This document shows, piece by piece, positions 33,916 to 46,977 of a stretch of 64,000 nt of DNA. Position numbers and translations under genes: made by a program. Each line of letters starts with the position of its first letter. Position 1 is the first letter of the stretch. The DNA is from Lasiosphaeris hirsuta (lineage: Eukaryota; Ascomycota; Sordariomycetes; Sordariales; Lasiosphaeriaceae). The stretch spans positions 3,534,001 through 3,598,000 of the forward strand of contig JAUKUA010000007.1 in NCBI GenBank assembly GCA_030549175.1. The letters are read 5' to 3'. The notes below the pieces were generated by a model, which ran no database searches, was not told where the DNA came from, and saw only the letters and a program-made list of their open reading frames with translations.

Positions 33916-36326
33916 GACGGCGCGCTGTGTCGCCCACTTGTCGGCCCAGCTCCCTTTTTCCGACTTTCCTAGCCCAAGTTAGGGCTTATCGCCCTCTTAT
34001 CTCTGATCCAAAAACGCCGCGCAATACCTGAAGAGCCGGCCACATCCGAGATCCCATGTGTTGTCGTGTGTCGTGCCTTCTGTCTTGCAATGAGTGCAAA
34101 AAATTCGTGTCTGGCGGGAAAGCAGCTGGATCGCGGAATCGTCGGCGAAGGGGTTGAAGCGGTTTAGGATCATGCAGGTCAGACTAAGAATCGGGTAGGC
34201 AGCCTTTTTGTTGTGAGAGCGAGGACCCAATGCCAAATGGTGCTGACGGCCGACGGGGGCTGAGCAAGAGCCAGGGTGCGCCACTATCGGAGCCGTGAAG
34301 GTCCCCCGATGAGTGGCCGACGAGAGAGCTTGGGGACGTGATAGTGGCCGGGTGCCCCCACTAGGGCTGAGGGCTACGGCGGGACAGACCGCAAAGAGTC
34401 CGCGAGGAGACGGCTAAGAGACAGCTAAGAGACAGGTAGTCTAGGCACATGCCACCAACAGCGGTTTGGGTACGTGGTATCGTTTCGAAGCTGTGGGATT
34501 GGCAGCAGGGGCCGAAAATCCAGCCATAAATAGGGTCCGTCCAGCTAAGCTATCATGGCGATAAACAGATTAATTGCCCTGGCGAGGTTGGTGCTGGGTG
34601 TGAGTGTTAGCGAGGGTTGGGGAACGGGAGGCGGGAGGCGAGGCGGGAGACAGATGAACTGGAATCCGAACCAGACCTCTGGGAAGGGATCATCGATATC
34701 CTTTCCCATTGCGCGAGCGAGATGGCGGGGTGGGCGGGTTGCAGCCAAATGTCAATTGTCTGGGGGGCATCGAGGGGACCATCCACCATCCGCCCGCCTG
34801 GGCCCGTCTCTGATTCACCGGCTCGATTCCGCACGCTGACGGCAACCCAAGCGATAAATCCAAATGGTTTGCGTGGGTGTTGCGTGCGTCGTGTCAGCCT
34901 CAGGAGGGCCGTGATTGGCCCGATGACGATGCTGCCCACGCCGAGCGCAGGAGAGAGGGGGTCCTCTTTTAAGGGTGCCGCCCGCGTGAGGTGTGAGGGT
35001 CGGCATGAACGCCATGAGGGGTCGGCAGCGAGGCCACCAATCCCGTGGCCTGATTTTGTGTCTCTTTGCTTTTAGAACCGCCGCCGATTTAGCTTGATCG
35101 AGGGTGTGGCCGCGCAACGCACCTGGGCACCGCTGGCAGCACGGCTGCCAGTGCTGGCCCATGACGGCTTCGTCGGCATTGGTCCATCGCCCGTTGCGTG
35201 CATGATGTGGGAAACAGCTCGCAAAATGCGGCGTCCTCATCCGGACCTTTCCTGCCGCCTGCCAGCCACCACTGTCTGCGCAGCCCTAACCCCACACATG
35301 GCACGCATGCCGCACATTGCTCCCGACAAAAACAAGCTGCTGACTTGCAAGAGGTTTACATATCCAGGCAGGCACGTTGCGGGAGGTTTCCCAACACAGC
35401 CTCTTTCAGGCATCTCCAACACCATCCATGCGCTCTGACAACGGCCAAAATAGGGGACCTGGGGAGGAGGGTAGACGTTCGAAACTCTGCCAGAGCCTGG
35501 CTCCCAAGTCTGTGCTCACTCGCAATAAGAGCAATTCGACCTAATTGCTGACCGACGCTGCAAGGTACCTGTACGCACAGGGATTGCGCGCCCTAGCTCG
35601 CTGCCAGGCCTGGCCCAACCGAAGCACGCCAGCCACAAGATTCACCCATTCAGATTACACCATGACCAAGGTTGGGATTGGGTCGATATCGAGCTTGAAC
35701 CAAGGGGGCTGCATCCATGGAACTGGATCCACGGCCATCAGCAAGGAATCAAGACTGAAGAGGAACTTGAAGTTCAGTATCCATCAATACACTGCCAGTA
35801 TTTCATATTCGGCGTGGCTATTGAAAGACGAATCTCGTTCAACTCAATCACATAGATATTTGTCGGCAGTTCTTACGATGAGTAGCACAATCAAACTCTT
35901 ATGCATTTATCAGCGCAGAGCTCCAAAGCTTTAATTATGAGAAAGGATACCTCGTTTTGGCCACCTTAGTAGGGAAAGGCTTTAATTTAGCGAGGCTTCA
36001 ATCATTTCGATATTGGTGGAGTTATCGGCACTCACAAACAGAACTCACTACCTTTGGAGTGTAAGGTAATCAATCTCGATTGCCACTACAACTGCACTAG
36101 GCGGCGGGAAGCTTGGAGAATGGAAGAAGGCGGCATTACCCGCCGGCGTTAACAACCTGTCGCATAACTGGCATATGAGCGGTATATAGGTGGTGTAGCT
36201 GCACAGAGCAGAGGGATTTCGTTTCACCAAAAAGTGCCATACAACATACCTTGAATTCTCCAACAAGAGGAACAATACTACTAGTTATCCCTCTACTCAG
36301 GAAACCCTCCGTGCTAGTAACATGAC
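33916..36326. other. intergenic, no gene seen
   Basis: The promoter of the surface-protein gene lies at the left. A short duplication GCTAAGAGACA(G) lies near 34411-34434. Several overlapping ORFs around 34550-35550 lack coding character. The AT-richer part from 35650 to 36326 probably includes the 3' region of the next minus-strand gene. Confidence 0.4.
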
Positions 36327-38653
36327 CTAGAAATATGCATCGTCCTTCATAAGCCACCATTTCCTTTTGATGGCCTGGACCCGGTATGCAAAGACATGGC
36401 GTCCATCATAACTACGATGGTGATCCGTCTCCTGAACCAGCTCAACACCGTGACCAGCCCCAAAATACCGCTCTATTCCAAACTTGGCACTTATGCTGAT
36501 GCTGATAGTGAGGCCTCCCAGTCTCCTTTCGTATTCAACCCCCGCTGCGTTGCCACTGCTGCTGAACATGACCCTATGTATATTAGACAGCTTGTTGTAT
36601 ATCCTTATGTTTGTCCCAGACTTGATCCCCGTCACAATGAAAATTGTACCTCCTTTCAGTGCACCCAGTATCTTTGAGTTCCCAAGGCACTCATCAATTT
36701 GTGCACGCGTTAGCTTGAGTGATTCTGTTTTCAGTTCATCCATAGAAACGCTGCGCCCTTGCCCGATATAGTCTGCCAAGTCTTGGGGTGATTCTTCCCT
36801 ACCGAGATGGTGTTCGATCGTTTGATCAACGTTCGTGATACTTCCAGTGATGGCCTCAAGTTCGTCGATGTCGGTGGCACTCCGAAGTATGCTGCCAAGC
36901 TTGATATTGTAGTTGGTCGTTCCACTGCCATTATCGGAGTCCATTGGCTGCGCTCCCATCATAAGGACATCCCGAAATTCAGGAGTCATGTGATAGGTTG
37001 ACCTGTGACCGAACTTGAACAGTCTCTTGGCTGCGCCGAGTGACAAGGGCCATGAAACTTGAAAGGGGTTGACAATGCCCTCTCGAGCGACAAACATCTT
37101 TACGAAAAGAAAGAGTCCCCTGATGATGGTAGCTGATGCAACAACTATTGCGATTATTTGGCCTATCGAAGTGAATCCGGAGCTTGGGCAAATGTCAACC
37201 TCCTTGAAGGCCGTCTCTGCCGCAGCCAGTGAGGCGAGCGCGAAAAAACCATGGATCATGTACATGAGCGTGACCGTTGCTGGGTACTGGCCGTACTCCG
37301 ATGGGATGCTTTGGCTCTCAGCTGGCAGATCTCCTTCGCTCTGTGGCCTTTGTGGGGGAAGCGCAGCAGGCCTCTGTCCTAGGGAGAGCCTCGGGTAGGT
37401 AATTTCATCCAGCGGTTTGCGGTATTTCTCTGCGACGTGAAACCTCCCGGTGTCCCTGACAGAGTGGTAGCAGCATTGAGCAAAGGCGAGACACCGGTAA
37501 GCGTAGTAGGCCCAAAAGATGGATAGCTCTTTAGGGGATGATCCTCCACAGGAGTCCATCCATGACCACCAAAACACTTTGAAACAGCTGAGGCCAACAG
37601 GGTGGTCTGGGCGGATTGCCGGATAATCGCCCTTGGTGAAGCCATGAACGATGATGGGCAATGCAATAAGACCGAATACTTGACATGGAAGGACAATGGC
37701 GCAAACCTGCCACCGGGCGGCAAGTGTTTCTTTCGAAGTTAGCTGGATGGAGAGGGCGTTGCTTTGCGAGTCTAAAATCATGGAGCCCATGATGGCATCC
37801 GCCGCCGAAAGCTCGTTGCGGACCATTTGTACCAGCAGAGCACAAACCAGGGAGGTGTGCGTGACGGCGAGTCCGGCACCAATCTCTTTGGCTCCTGTTG
37901 CCAGGCTGTGGAAGGTGCCAACGATGGCCACCAGTATCAGAACGATCTCCTGTACCCAGGTGGCGATTCGAATACCATCACCTCCGATATCTGCATCCAG
38001 TTGGTAGGACTCTGCGTCGGTATTGTTGCTGCACTTGTGGGACCTATCCCTGCTATTACTCGCAACCATAATGGGGATGAGGACATATCCTAAAAAGCCG
38101 AATAGCACTGGCGCCGTAAGCTGCTGGAGGAAGTTCCACCACTGGCGACAATCTTCGGCGGAGAGCTTCACGTTCCTCCCGCTGTACTCGATGTGAATTG
38201 AGACCGTGAGCACGGAGCGTATCGCCGATACTAGGAGATCGAAAGTAAAGATAGCTGCCTGGAAAACAAGCAACATGGTAGTAACAGCCAACCTGAACTT
38301 GAAATTCGTGTCCTCGTTCATGTGCATATTGATACAACGAAAAGAAGAGAGTCAATGTCACACCCAGCACGACAACTTGGAGGGATTCTGGAAACAGCCG
38401 AGGGCCCTGACAGCGACTTTAAGTTGTTTCGCACCGGCATTGTAGGCATCCCCGAGGCTCCAGCCTGCCTTGTCTTTTTTGGGGGGGGGGGGGGTCTTTT
38501 GGTCTTCGTAGTCAGACTCGCCGACCTATCATCATCTCGAACTGCTGTACCACCCGCAAATCAAGGTGCGAACGCACCGCTCTAGTTTCGAATGACGCTG
38601 CGAACACATCGGAAATTCCGAAACTCACCGCAGCTGTCGTTGTGGTAGCTCAT
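36327..38653 (-). CDS. multi-pass membrane protein with large C-terminal soluble region
   Basis: Three exons (38653-38629, 38464-38364, 38312-36327) keep phase and give 703 residues. The starting ATG codes MSYHNDSCG; exon 2 codes WSLGDAYNAGAKQLKVAV and ends LSCW, a junction pattern typical of fungal membrane proteins of this type. I count about seven to eight hydrophobic segments: VTTMLLVFQAAIFTFDLL, LFGFLGYVLIPIMV, VQEIVLILVAIVG, CAIVLPCQVFGLIALPIIV, a weaker one near SIFWAYYAYRCLAFA, LMYMIHGFFALASLAA, and IGQIIAIVVASATIIRGLFLF. The final 230 residues are soluble and end in a region with FIVTGIKSG, a GGLTISISIS strand-like stretch and HVFAYRV. I have no name for the family. It is an integral membrane protein, with the tail probably cytosolic. 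Confidence 0.72.
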
Positions 38654-40128
38654 CGTGTTTGAGTGGGGGAACATAGAGGACATGAATGATGAAGGATCTA
38701 TATCTAGCCAACTTCAAGTTGAATCGCAAATCGCATTGTCGGCGCTGATGGGGATACGATTGCGGCGATCCGCTCACCAGAGATTTATATGGTATAAACC
38801 CCAACTTGAAGGCCTTGCTAGTGACTGCTGCCTCCTCGCGAGCCTGTGAAACCTGTCGAGGGAAAAATTACCAAGGTAGGCAGGCAATCTTGGTCGGCGA
38901 CACAACAGACAAAAACGACGCCACGAGCAGAGGTGACGTAGGTAAAAAATCGCAACGCATTCCGCCACGCGTTCCCTATTCCATTGGATTCTTGGCAAGC
39001 TCTTGTGGCGCACGCTTCTGGGGGAACGGGACTAGCGTTCAATTACTGTCTCAGGCATCCGTGCTGTGGGCGCGCGCGCTGCCTGTGCCCAGTTTGCCAG
39101 TCTACGGATAGCCGCTGCTTTTTGTCGCAAAAAAAAATTCTTTGGGTCTTTGCTTGACAACTCTGATGACTGCGATTCCTGTTCCTCCACGCATCACTGA
39201 ATCACTCACTGATCATGGCCGACAAGATGGCCGGCTAAACAACGGAATTTGATTGGCCGTCTGGAGATTCCGCACCAATCGGAACACCTGCCCTTGTTCC
39301 CACGAACTTGGCCTCGATCTGTGTCGCTTTGCCACGAGACGAATCCAAGATTGCACTGCCGCGGGACAATGTCCGAGGAAACAACCGCGCTGCCGCGCTG
39401 CGGCTCAACATATGCCAAAATCTGCTAGTCTGCTAGTTTTGCCAACTGCCTTTAGCACCTTAGGCCCCCAGTCCTGGCCATCAGGTTTAGGACCCAGCTT
39501 CCAATGCCGGCGACTTACTCTCGGTCAAATATGACGTGGAGTGGACCAATAGCTGGCCACCGATGCCGAAAATCCACAGTTCACCGGATGCCATTGGAAG
39601 GCCCATGATTCCGGGGCGAGGTCTGGGGATTTCTTGGGGTCAGCAGAGGTGACGAACCCCGCTTATTTCTCCACTTATGCACGGCGGAAGGTGGGAAGAT
39701 TTGCTGGGTGCAAGGGGCGCACGAGGACGCCGAGTCGTCCACCTTTGCTCACCGGCCGCCGTCTGGCTCCGGCTGAGTTGTGTGCTTGCTTACCCGGGCA
39801 CACACACCGAGATCGTCTCTTCATGCCAGATTTCCCCACGAGATCGTCATTTTACTGCTCAATATATCATGGGTTTTGTTCTTGAGGTTCCCCCCTCCTT
39901 CTCGCCCACTCTCCTTGCCCCTGCTCCCCCACTACCTCTCCGCTTTTCGAGTGTCCGCCGCGATGAACCCTTGGCCTAGTGGGAATCCTCATTAATTGTC
40001 GCTGACGTGCTCTGGACTGGCTCCCTTTCGCTTGTCCGCACGGTTCGTTGCTCGACGGGCTAGGAGAAGGGCCCGACTGCTATCAAGAATGAGTTTCTGC
40101 GAACGAGCTTAGCGTTGAACGTGTAATC
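38654..40128. other. divergent intergenic region
   Basis: This serves as promoter space for the membrane protein (minus) and the second Zn2Cys6 gene (plus). No gene was recognised. It has short pyrimidine-rich tracts near 39890-39950. Confidence 0.5.
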
Positions 40129-42298
40129 ATGTTGCTCTATACGCGAACAGCTCCTCCAAAGGAGCCCAAGAGGCGCTCAAGGGGCGGTAAGCAAGCCTCT
40201 TCATCCGTCATGACCAATCGAGCGTGCTAACCGTCGGCTTCAACATACATAGGTTGCACACATTGGTATGTTATCTCTTCTGCCATATTGGGTCCGAAGC
40301 CACCAGGTGTTTGACAAACCTTGATTTCTAATTGAGATTAAAGCAAAGAAAAGGTCCGTACATGCAAGAGATCATATCAAACCTTCAAATAGCACCGACT
40401 CACATGCGCAACAGAAGAAAAAGTGCAACGAGACGCAGCCGAAGTGTTCTCGTTGTGCGGAGCACGGCACCGAGTGCACCTACAAGGCTGTGAAACCGCG
40501 GCAGCGGAGGAGGCGTGAGAGCTCCTTATCATGTGCCACGCCGCGTGGCGCGTATCCATCAGTTCGCAGGCTGTCCGAAGCAAGCTATGGTAGCTCTGGT
40601 TACATAGAAGACCTTTACGACAGCGAGGAGACGTGCGAAGGAGGCTCTCCGGTTAGTCGTGGGGGGCATGGGGACGTTGCGATGGTACCACGATCGGGAT
40701 CCGTGAACCCAGAACTGGCCATGATCGCGCCGTGCCCTACCGAGTCTCCTCTGCTCGGCTTTTGCCCACCGCTGTTCTCAGAATTCTCAGATCGCCCAAA
40801 CCGCCGAGCCCTGATGGATCACTTCTGCAACGTCCTGTCGCATCTTATTGTCTTCCGAGAGGAGTCCGGCAACCCTTTCCAACAGCTCGTGTTACCGCTG
40901 ACGCGGAAGAGCTCGCCGGTCATGAACGCCATCTATGCGCTTGCCAGTGCCCACCTGGAGTATAGGGGCGTTGGCAATACCGAGAAGTCGTTCTACTTCC
41001 ACAATGAGGCCGTCCAGGGCCTCGCGCGGGTAATCGAGCATAACGGCAAGGTCAACAGGAACGAGATTTTGGCGGCCATCATGCTCCTAGTCTACTATGA
41101 GGTAGTGAGTCACACCACACAGCGCACCGCGGCACTTAGAACTTGAGCTAAGATATGTCACAGCTCGTCCAGAGGGGTCGCTCCAATATAGTAGCTGGTC
41201 ACCTTAAGGGAGCACTCACTATAATGTGCACGAATCCCGAGTCGTCTGATCCCACTAGCGCTTTCCTGGAACGCGTACGTCCTCGCACCCCTATCTCCTG
41301 GTCCTTATAGCATTGATAGCACCCCTTTGTGATTTGAGCTTACACGGCTCTAGGCGTTTCGGTTTTACGACGTAATCGCAGCTCTCTCCAACGGCACCGC
41401 GCCGCTATCCGCAGCACCCGCCCCGGGATGCTTGCAGCCCTTCCCGCCGCTTGGCGCGCCCGCCGCCTCGCCACTCTGCAACATCGACACGCTGCTTGGC
41501 ATGGCGACCACGCTCTGGCCCATCATCCACCGGCTCTCGGACATGCTCTCGCTCAAGAGCGAGCTCGAACAAGCGGTGCAGGCCAACGACGCGTCATCCA
41601 AGATCGCCGTCCTGCGCACCGAGTTCGAGTCGACGACCGACGCCATCGAAACAGCGCTGTCCCAATGGCGGCCGCACTTGCCCCTTCATTTCATACCCGA
41701 TGGCCAAGGCACAAAGCCCGCGCACTCTCTCGACGATATCACCGCAAACATACTGGACCGCCAAGGCTCACACCCTCCCAGCCCTTCCGGGAGGTCTCAC
41801 ATTCACTCCATCCTCCACAACGCCCTCGCCTACCGCCACTCGTCCCTGGTCTACCTCCACCGCACCATTCGCGCCCGCCCGCGGTCGCATCCCGCTGTGC
41901 AAAGACACGCTCACCTATCTCTGGCGCACTGCGCCGCCACCGTCCAGCACGCCGGGCCGATGGGTGCGTTACTTTGGCCCCTCTTTGTGGCCGCGTGCGA
42001 GGCCGTCAGCCCAGAGGACCGGGAGCTGGCGGGGCAGGCGTTTGCGGCCGTGGAGAAGAGACAGGGCATGATGAACATTGGACGGGCGTGGGAGATTGTG
42101 CACGAAGTGTGGCGGCGGGCAGACGAGGCCGAGGTCTTCTCGAGAAGCTTTCTTGACCTAGGGCATGAGTGGCAGGGAGGCTTTCAGGGCCAGTACTGGA
42201 AGGGTGCTGGGGTTGGGGGTTGTAGTGACGGGGTTAAGGATGCCGACTTGTGGAGGCAGGTCAGTAGGGACATGGGTGTCAGCATTGTGTTTGGCTGA
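40129..42298 (+). CDS. Zn2Cys6 fungal transcription factor assembled from micro-exons
   Basis: Six exons fit by phase and splice motif: 40129-40186, 40253-40265, 40344-40353, 40415-41104, 41164-41274 and 41354-42298, giving 608 residues. Exons 2 and 3 are 13 and 10 nt. Together they build the zinc cluster RRSRGGCTHCKEKKKKC...[11 protein letters not shown] with spacing C-x2-C-x6-C-x6-C-x2-C-x6-C. Skipping exon 3 makes an immediate stop, and retaining intron 3 also gives a stop, so the arrangement is constrained. The later part matches the fungal-specific TF family that lacks the classic middle domain: [25 protein letters not shown], then [22 protein letters not shown] and RFYDVIAAL across two more junctions. 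It is nuclear; the pathway is unknown. Intron 1 has a good branch site, TGCTAAC. Confidence 0.8.
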
Positions 42299-42870
42299 AC
42301 TGCAAAGCTCCAGGTAGGTTTTGACTCTCCCCCTGAGAAGTTGGAAGGGTAGAGATGTGTGCTGTGGGCGTGCTGGTGATCGAAACACTGCCGATCTCGA
42401 TCGGAATATGGCACGCACGCAAGTGCTCACGCGACAAACACACATGAACAAACTGGAGGGGAAGGCGCAGAGACGAAGAAGAGGTGGGAGAGATGAAGAT
42501 CCGAGACCTCGTTCTTTGGTATTCGCATGGTTCGGTCGAAAACCATGAAACGCTACCGGGTACCCGCCAGCGGAGCCTGGCGTCGGCTTGCTAGACGTTG
42601 TATAAGGGAGACAGACGAAGGGGGAGGCGTGGGGAGAAGCTGGCAAATCGGCTGGCCGAAGAAAAGCGTATCACGTCAGGGGAAGGGAGATCAAGCTTAA
42701 AGGATTGGATCTCATCTGCATTGCTGTGGGTGATCATGTTCGCAGGCGAGACCTGGTGACCTGTCAGATGGACTCGGATGGATGGGCTAAAGTTCCCTCC
42801 GGAGAGGAAGCCATGCTTCGCTAGACCTCCAGAGCTGACAGACGGTGGTGTCAGCAGGCGGCCGGTCTGA

Positions 42871-42891
42871 GGCGAGGCGAGGCGAGGCGAG
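42871..42891. repeat. GGCGA tandem repeat
   Basis: Four direct GGCGA units plus one base. Confidence 0.7.
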
Positions 42892-44000
42892 AGAAGCGTC
42901 GGAACGAAACGGGATGGGCGTTGGGCGCGCGGGAGGTTGTGGGTTTGTTTGTGCCACCTCATGTCACAGAAGGTCTTTGCAAGGGCTGCTCGACCTGAGA
43001 TGGAAACAAGCGCGGGATGCTCGGCAAGCCGACGGCCGGGTAACTGTTAAGATGGGGCACTTTGTCTGATATTTCATGTGTCCGACGGACACGGGCCGCT
43101 GTAGGCTGGAGAGACAGAGCACGCCACCGGGAACGGGGACCAAACTGATCCTGTTTTTTTATGTCACTGGAATTTCCCTTGTGCATCGTGACTTAACGTG
43201 AACGTAGGGATGCCGGCCTGTCTTTTTCGTAGGGTTAAATGCGGCTGTGTTTCAGTGGGCGTAAAACAGGTTGCTGCCAAATGTCCCACGTGGTTGGGTT
43301 GGCGTCGACGGGCAGATCTCACACATGAGACTCACACACAGACACGACGCAGCACAAACGCTGGCGCGGGCTGGCCGCCGGGTCTTTGGGTTTCGCGGGG
43401 GCGGAAAAGTGGCTGGAGGAGAGCCAAGTGGCTTTGCGAAACCGTTTTCTTTCAAGACGGCAGTGAGTGCCGGAGATGCATGCGAGCTGGTAGAGGTTAT
43501 GGTGTGATTTGGTCGTATCGTAGGTCGGATGGGGTTCTGCAGTCCATGCTAGGGGTAGGCAACCTAAGCGATATAGGAGCGCACGGGAGTGGGGTGGATG
43601 GGATGGATTTTTTTCGCTTATGAGAGGCTTTTCACGAAGGCAGGTTTAGAGGGACACAACAAGCAAATGGAAATGACAGGTTCCGGAATCCCCCCCCCCC
43701 CCCTTCCAGTATAGGTAGGTCGAGGGAAAGGGGTAATGGTTGGTGTGGGGGGGGGGGGGAGGAGGGGTTATGGTTTAGGCTATTCCTTCTTGTCTCTCTC
43801 AAGTATTCTTTTTTTGTTTGCTCTTGCGCATGGCGAAATGAGAGACATGGGAAACATGGCAGGGGCTCGAGGGGAAGTGAAAACCGAGAACTTTTTTTGT
43901 CGCCATGATCGGGGTATCGGGGTAAAGAGCCTCGAGGGGATGTACCCCTCCCACATGCCCTCATGCTGCCTTAGTATTTTTTTGTGTACTGCCCTCAGGC

Positions 44001-44070
44001 GCTCTCATTGGTTCCAGGGGCTGCTTGCTCGTCTCCAGATGCCCTGATTGGTTCCAGGGACGACTTGCTT
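44001..44070. repeat. 40-bp tandem duplication carrying ATTGG (CCAAT) boxes
   Basis: Two near-identical units start at 44001 and 44041. Each contains ATTGGTTCCAGGG and CTTGCT, and each places one reverse CCAAT box. Confidence 0.6.
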
Positions 44071-46962
44071 GCCACTCGCTGCGCTACGGAAGGATCACAA
44101 AATGCTTACTGAGAGGATTGGTCCGCAGGGGTGGGTACGCGGGAAGGCGAGCTAGGTGAGAGATGAGAGGCAGAGAGGAATTGTGGGATGTGAGTTGTTG
44201 GCTGTCTTCTGAGATGGTGGTTGTCGAGTGTGTAAGTGGTACCAATCGTAGCCAAGTGCACGAATAAGGGCTGCAAAAGGGCTGCGGCATCTCGCAGAAC
44301 AACCTCAGCTCTAGCTCGCTTTGCGTCATATCGCGCGGGGTTGTCTGGGGAAAAGAAGCAACGAAGGAAGGATGGTGCAGGCTGCAGCAGCCGCGCTGGG
44401 GGGTGTTTCTCCCTGGGTTCCGTTCCTTCCCTGGCGTTGCCTTATCAGTCCAGCGGCATGTTTCTTAGTTAATCCATAAATAAGGGGAGGTGCGATGTGC
44501 CGTATTCGTAGATACAGATACCGTCGTGGGGAGGAGCGAAGGCGCAAAAAAGCCCCCCTCCCGCGACAGATAGAATCCGCACAAGATTGGGGGGGTTGGT
44601 GAATAGATTGAGCAACGAGATAAGACCAGGCTCTGCTTTAGTTGAGATGCGTCTCCTTGGCGGCCTTTGGATGTCAAGCTGCGGAACGACCCCCGATTTT
44701 TTTTTTTTCATTAGGAAATGGATAGTACCCGAGTGTATGAGTGTGTACGAAGTACTTGGCAGCTCGCGGGCAGCGGATGGCTCCGTTTTCCGGACAGCCT
44801 AGCGGCGAGGGTATATCAAGAGGCCGGTATCTGTGGGCAACGTTTGAGGGTAGGCGGGAGGACGGGAAAGTCCTTTCCCCATCAGCCCATCCATGGGCGT
44901 TAGATTGGTCCATTGGATGGGTCATGACTCGACGAGTGGCCGAGTGGCCGGCTATCTGGGCGAAATCCGGGGTGTTTCCTAGGGTCTCGAGCGTGCGCGC
45001 AACAGCTAGACGCTAAGCCAGTCATGAACGAGAAGGCAACCTGCCAGAGTCGCAATCGTCTCCCTGTCTCTGCAGGTGTAGATGCCAGTGCCAGCAGGCT
45101 ATTCCCAATTCTGGCTCTTATTATTCTGGTGCCATATTAGATCCAGAGAAGATACAGAAATGCATGCTGGCGGCGAGCTACTGTGTCGAGGAGTGCAAGA
45201 CATGCTTGCATGTTCAAGAGCAGCAACGGGTGTGATGGGCTCGACAATGGGCCCGTGTGTCCTTTGCCCTGGGCCCTGCTCATGCCCCGTTCCTTCTATT
45301 GTGGGCCCGAACAAATCTAGAACAGCCAGACCATGCCACTGCTCTGCCTCTCCAACCGCGCCTCCAACCGTGCCTCCCCGTGCCTCGTACCTCGGGAAGT
45401 GGGCACGCGAATTGCGACAGCTCACTCCCGTCAGCTCAGACTAGCAGCAAAAACGTCTGATATCAGAAACCACAGCAAAAAAAGATGTGATGGGCATCCT
45501 CGGGGCGCCATGTGCCGGAGAGACGCCCACCTTCTTTCTACCCTAGTTGTTCGCCAGGCTCATTTGCCAATATGCCAGTATGCCAATATGGAATCCTGAG
45601 AAGCTATTGCGCGTCGCGATGCAGCCGAATGGCGCTACGGCTGCTGCTGGGTGGCCGCCTAGCAAACCTCAGAGCATGTTCTCTCCCCTCCCCAATCAGG
45701 GGAGACAATGCATGCGCATATTGCCTCTGGCCAACCTCAACGTTGGATGCCCACATGCCCTGTATCCCATACAGCTCCGTACAGCTCCCGTCCATACAGC
45801 CTACAGCCGCGAAGCAGCCATTTCTGACACAGGCCTTGGAGGAGCGAAAGGGGGGGGGGTTTTAAACACAGCGATCAGATCAGATAGCATGGCCGAGTTG
45901 GCTAGCCGATAGGACCAGGACCATTGGCTCCTGTGCCCGCCCCCCTCACTCGCGTGCGCCCGCAAACCCCAATTATTGCTTCCCGCTATGGTTTTTCTTG
46001 TGTCTCTCTCTGCTGCTATTTGCTCGCACATTGACTCGCATCCTCGCAGTCTCTAACCCGGCAGGACGGCGGACGACCCCATCGTGAGCCATCACGGCTT
46101 GCACTTGCTCTTGTCCGCTTGTTCAGACAGCGCCGCCGGCACGTCTTGCTGCTGTTCCCCGTGTCGCCGCCCGTGTCCCTGCTCGCTGCTCCTGCCCTCT
46201 GCCACCCTTTTGGCCCTGCACCCCCCCCCCCCCCCTCCCTCCACTTCCCCCAATTTTGTCTGCCGCCCTTCCCTCTTTCTTGATTCTCTCTTATGCCTTC
46301 CCCTCCGTCCTCGCTCTCTGGACGCTGCAGATCATCGTTCTTCAGACAAGCTATTCCCTCTCCTGCCCATTTTTGCCAGCATCCCGCCAGCATTGCTTTT
46401 AATCTCCGTGTACCCTCGAGGTACTCCGTCTGACCGCACATATTGCACATCGGCACAGCGCAACATACTTCCTGCCTCCCCGGGCCGCCTCCGCGTTTTC
46501 ACCCTCCAACAGAGCTCGAGCTCAGCTGGGGTTTTCGAATCAGTCGCCCAACCAGGAACGTACCACATTGCCAAAGTGGATTTGATTGCCTGGTTCTAGC
46601 TGTCTGCTTACCTTTCCTGACCTGCTTCTTGGTCTGCCCCTGCTTTACCTTATCTACACCTTCCTTCCGAAATCGCCAAAAATGACCTCCAAACCTCACC
46701 TGTCGTACGCATTATGACCATGCGACTGCGCGCCTGTTGATCGCCCTTAGCCTGCCCCTCCTGCCCCTGTTCCCACGGCTGCGCCAAGCACGAGAGAGAC
46801 AGAAACAAGAGAGCCAGGGCGACTCGAAGCCGCCCCTCTTCTATTTCCTCTAGCAATAAATCTCACCGCATACCAAAAAGGGCCACCCCACCACCGCGGG
46901 CTCCCCGTCGTCGGAGTCGGATCGAGGCGTAGAGCCCACCTATAAGTCGACGGCAAGCCATC

Positions 46963-46977
46963 ATGGTTTTGCTATAA
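46963..46977 (+). promoter_or_regulatory. four-codon upstream ORF of the third Zn2Cys6 gene
   Basis: ATG GTT TTG CTA TAA ends 13 nt before the main ATG at 46991. If the transcript starts upstream, scanning ribosomes meet it first. The overlapping CTATAAAAG at 46972 is too close to the ATG to act as a TATA box for a normal leader. Confidence 0.4.

Larger units (their letters stand above)
42299..46962. other. intergenic region between two plus-strand TF genes
   Basis: No supported gene in 4.6 kb. It contains a GGCGA x4 repeat (42871-42891), a 40-bp tandem duplication with CCAAT boxes (44001-44070), and C14, G13 and C15 runs (43690, 43747, 46221). The right end (46000-46962) is pyrimidine-rich, like a promoter or leader of the third Zn2Cys6 gene. 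Confidence 0.45.
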
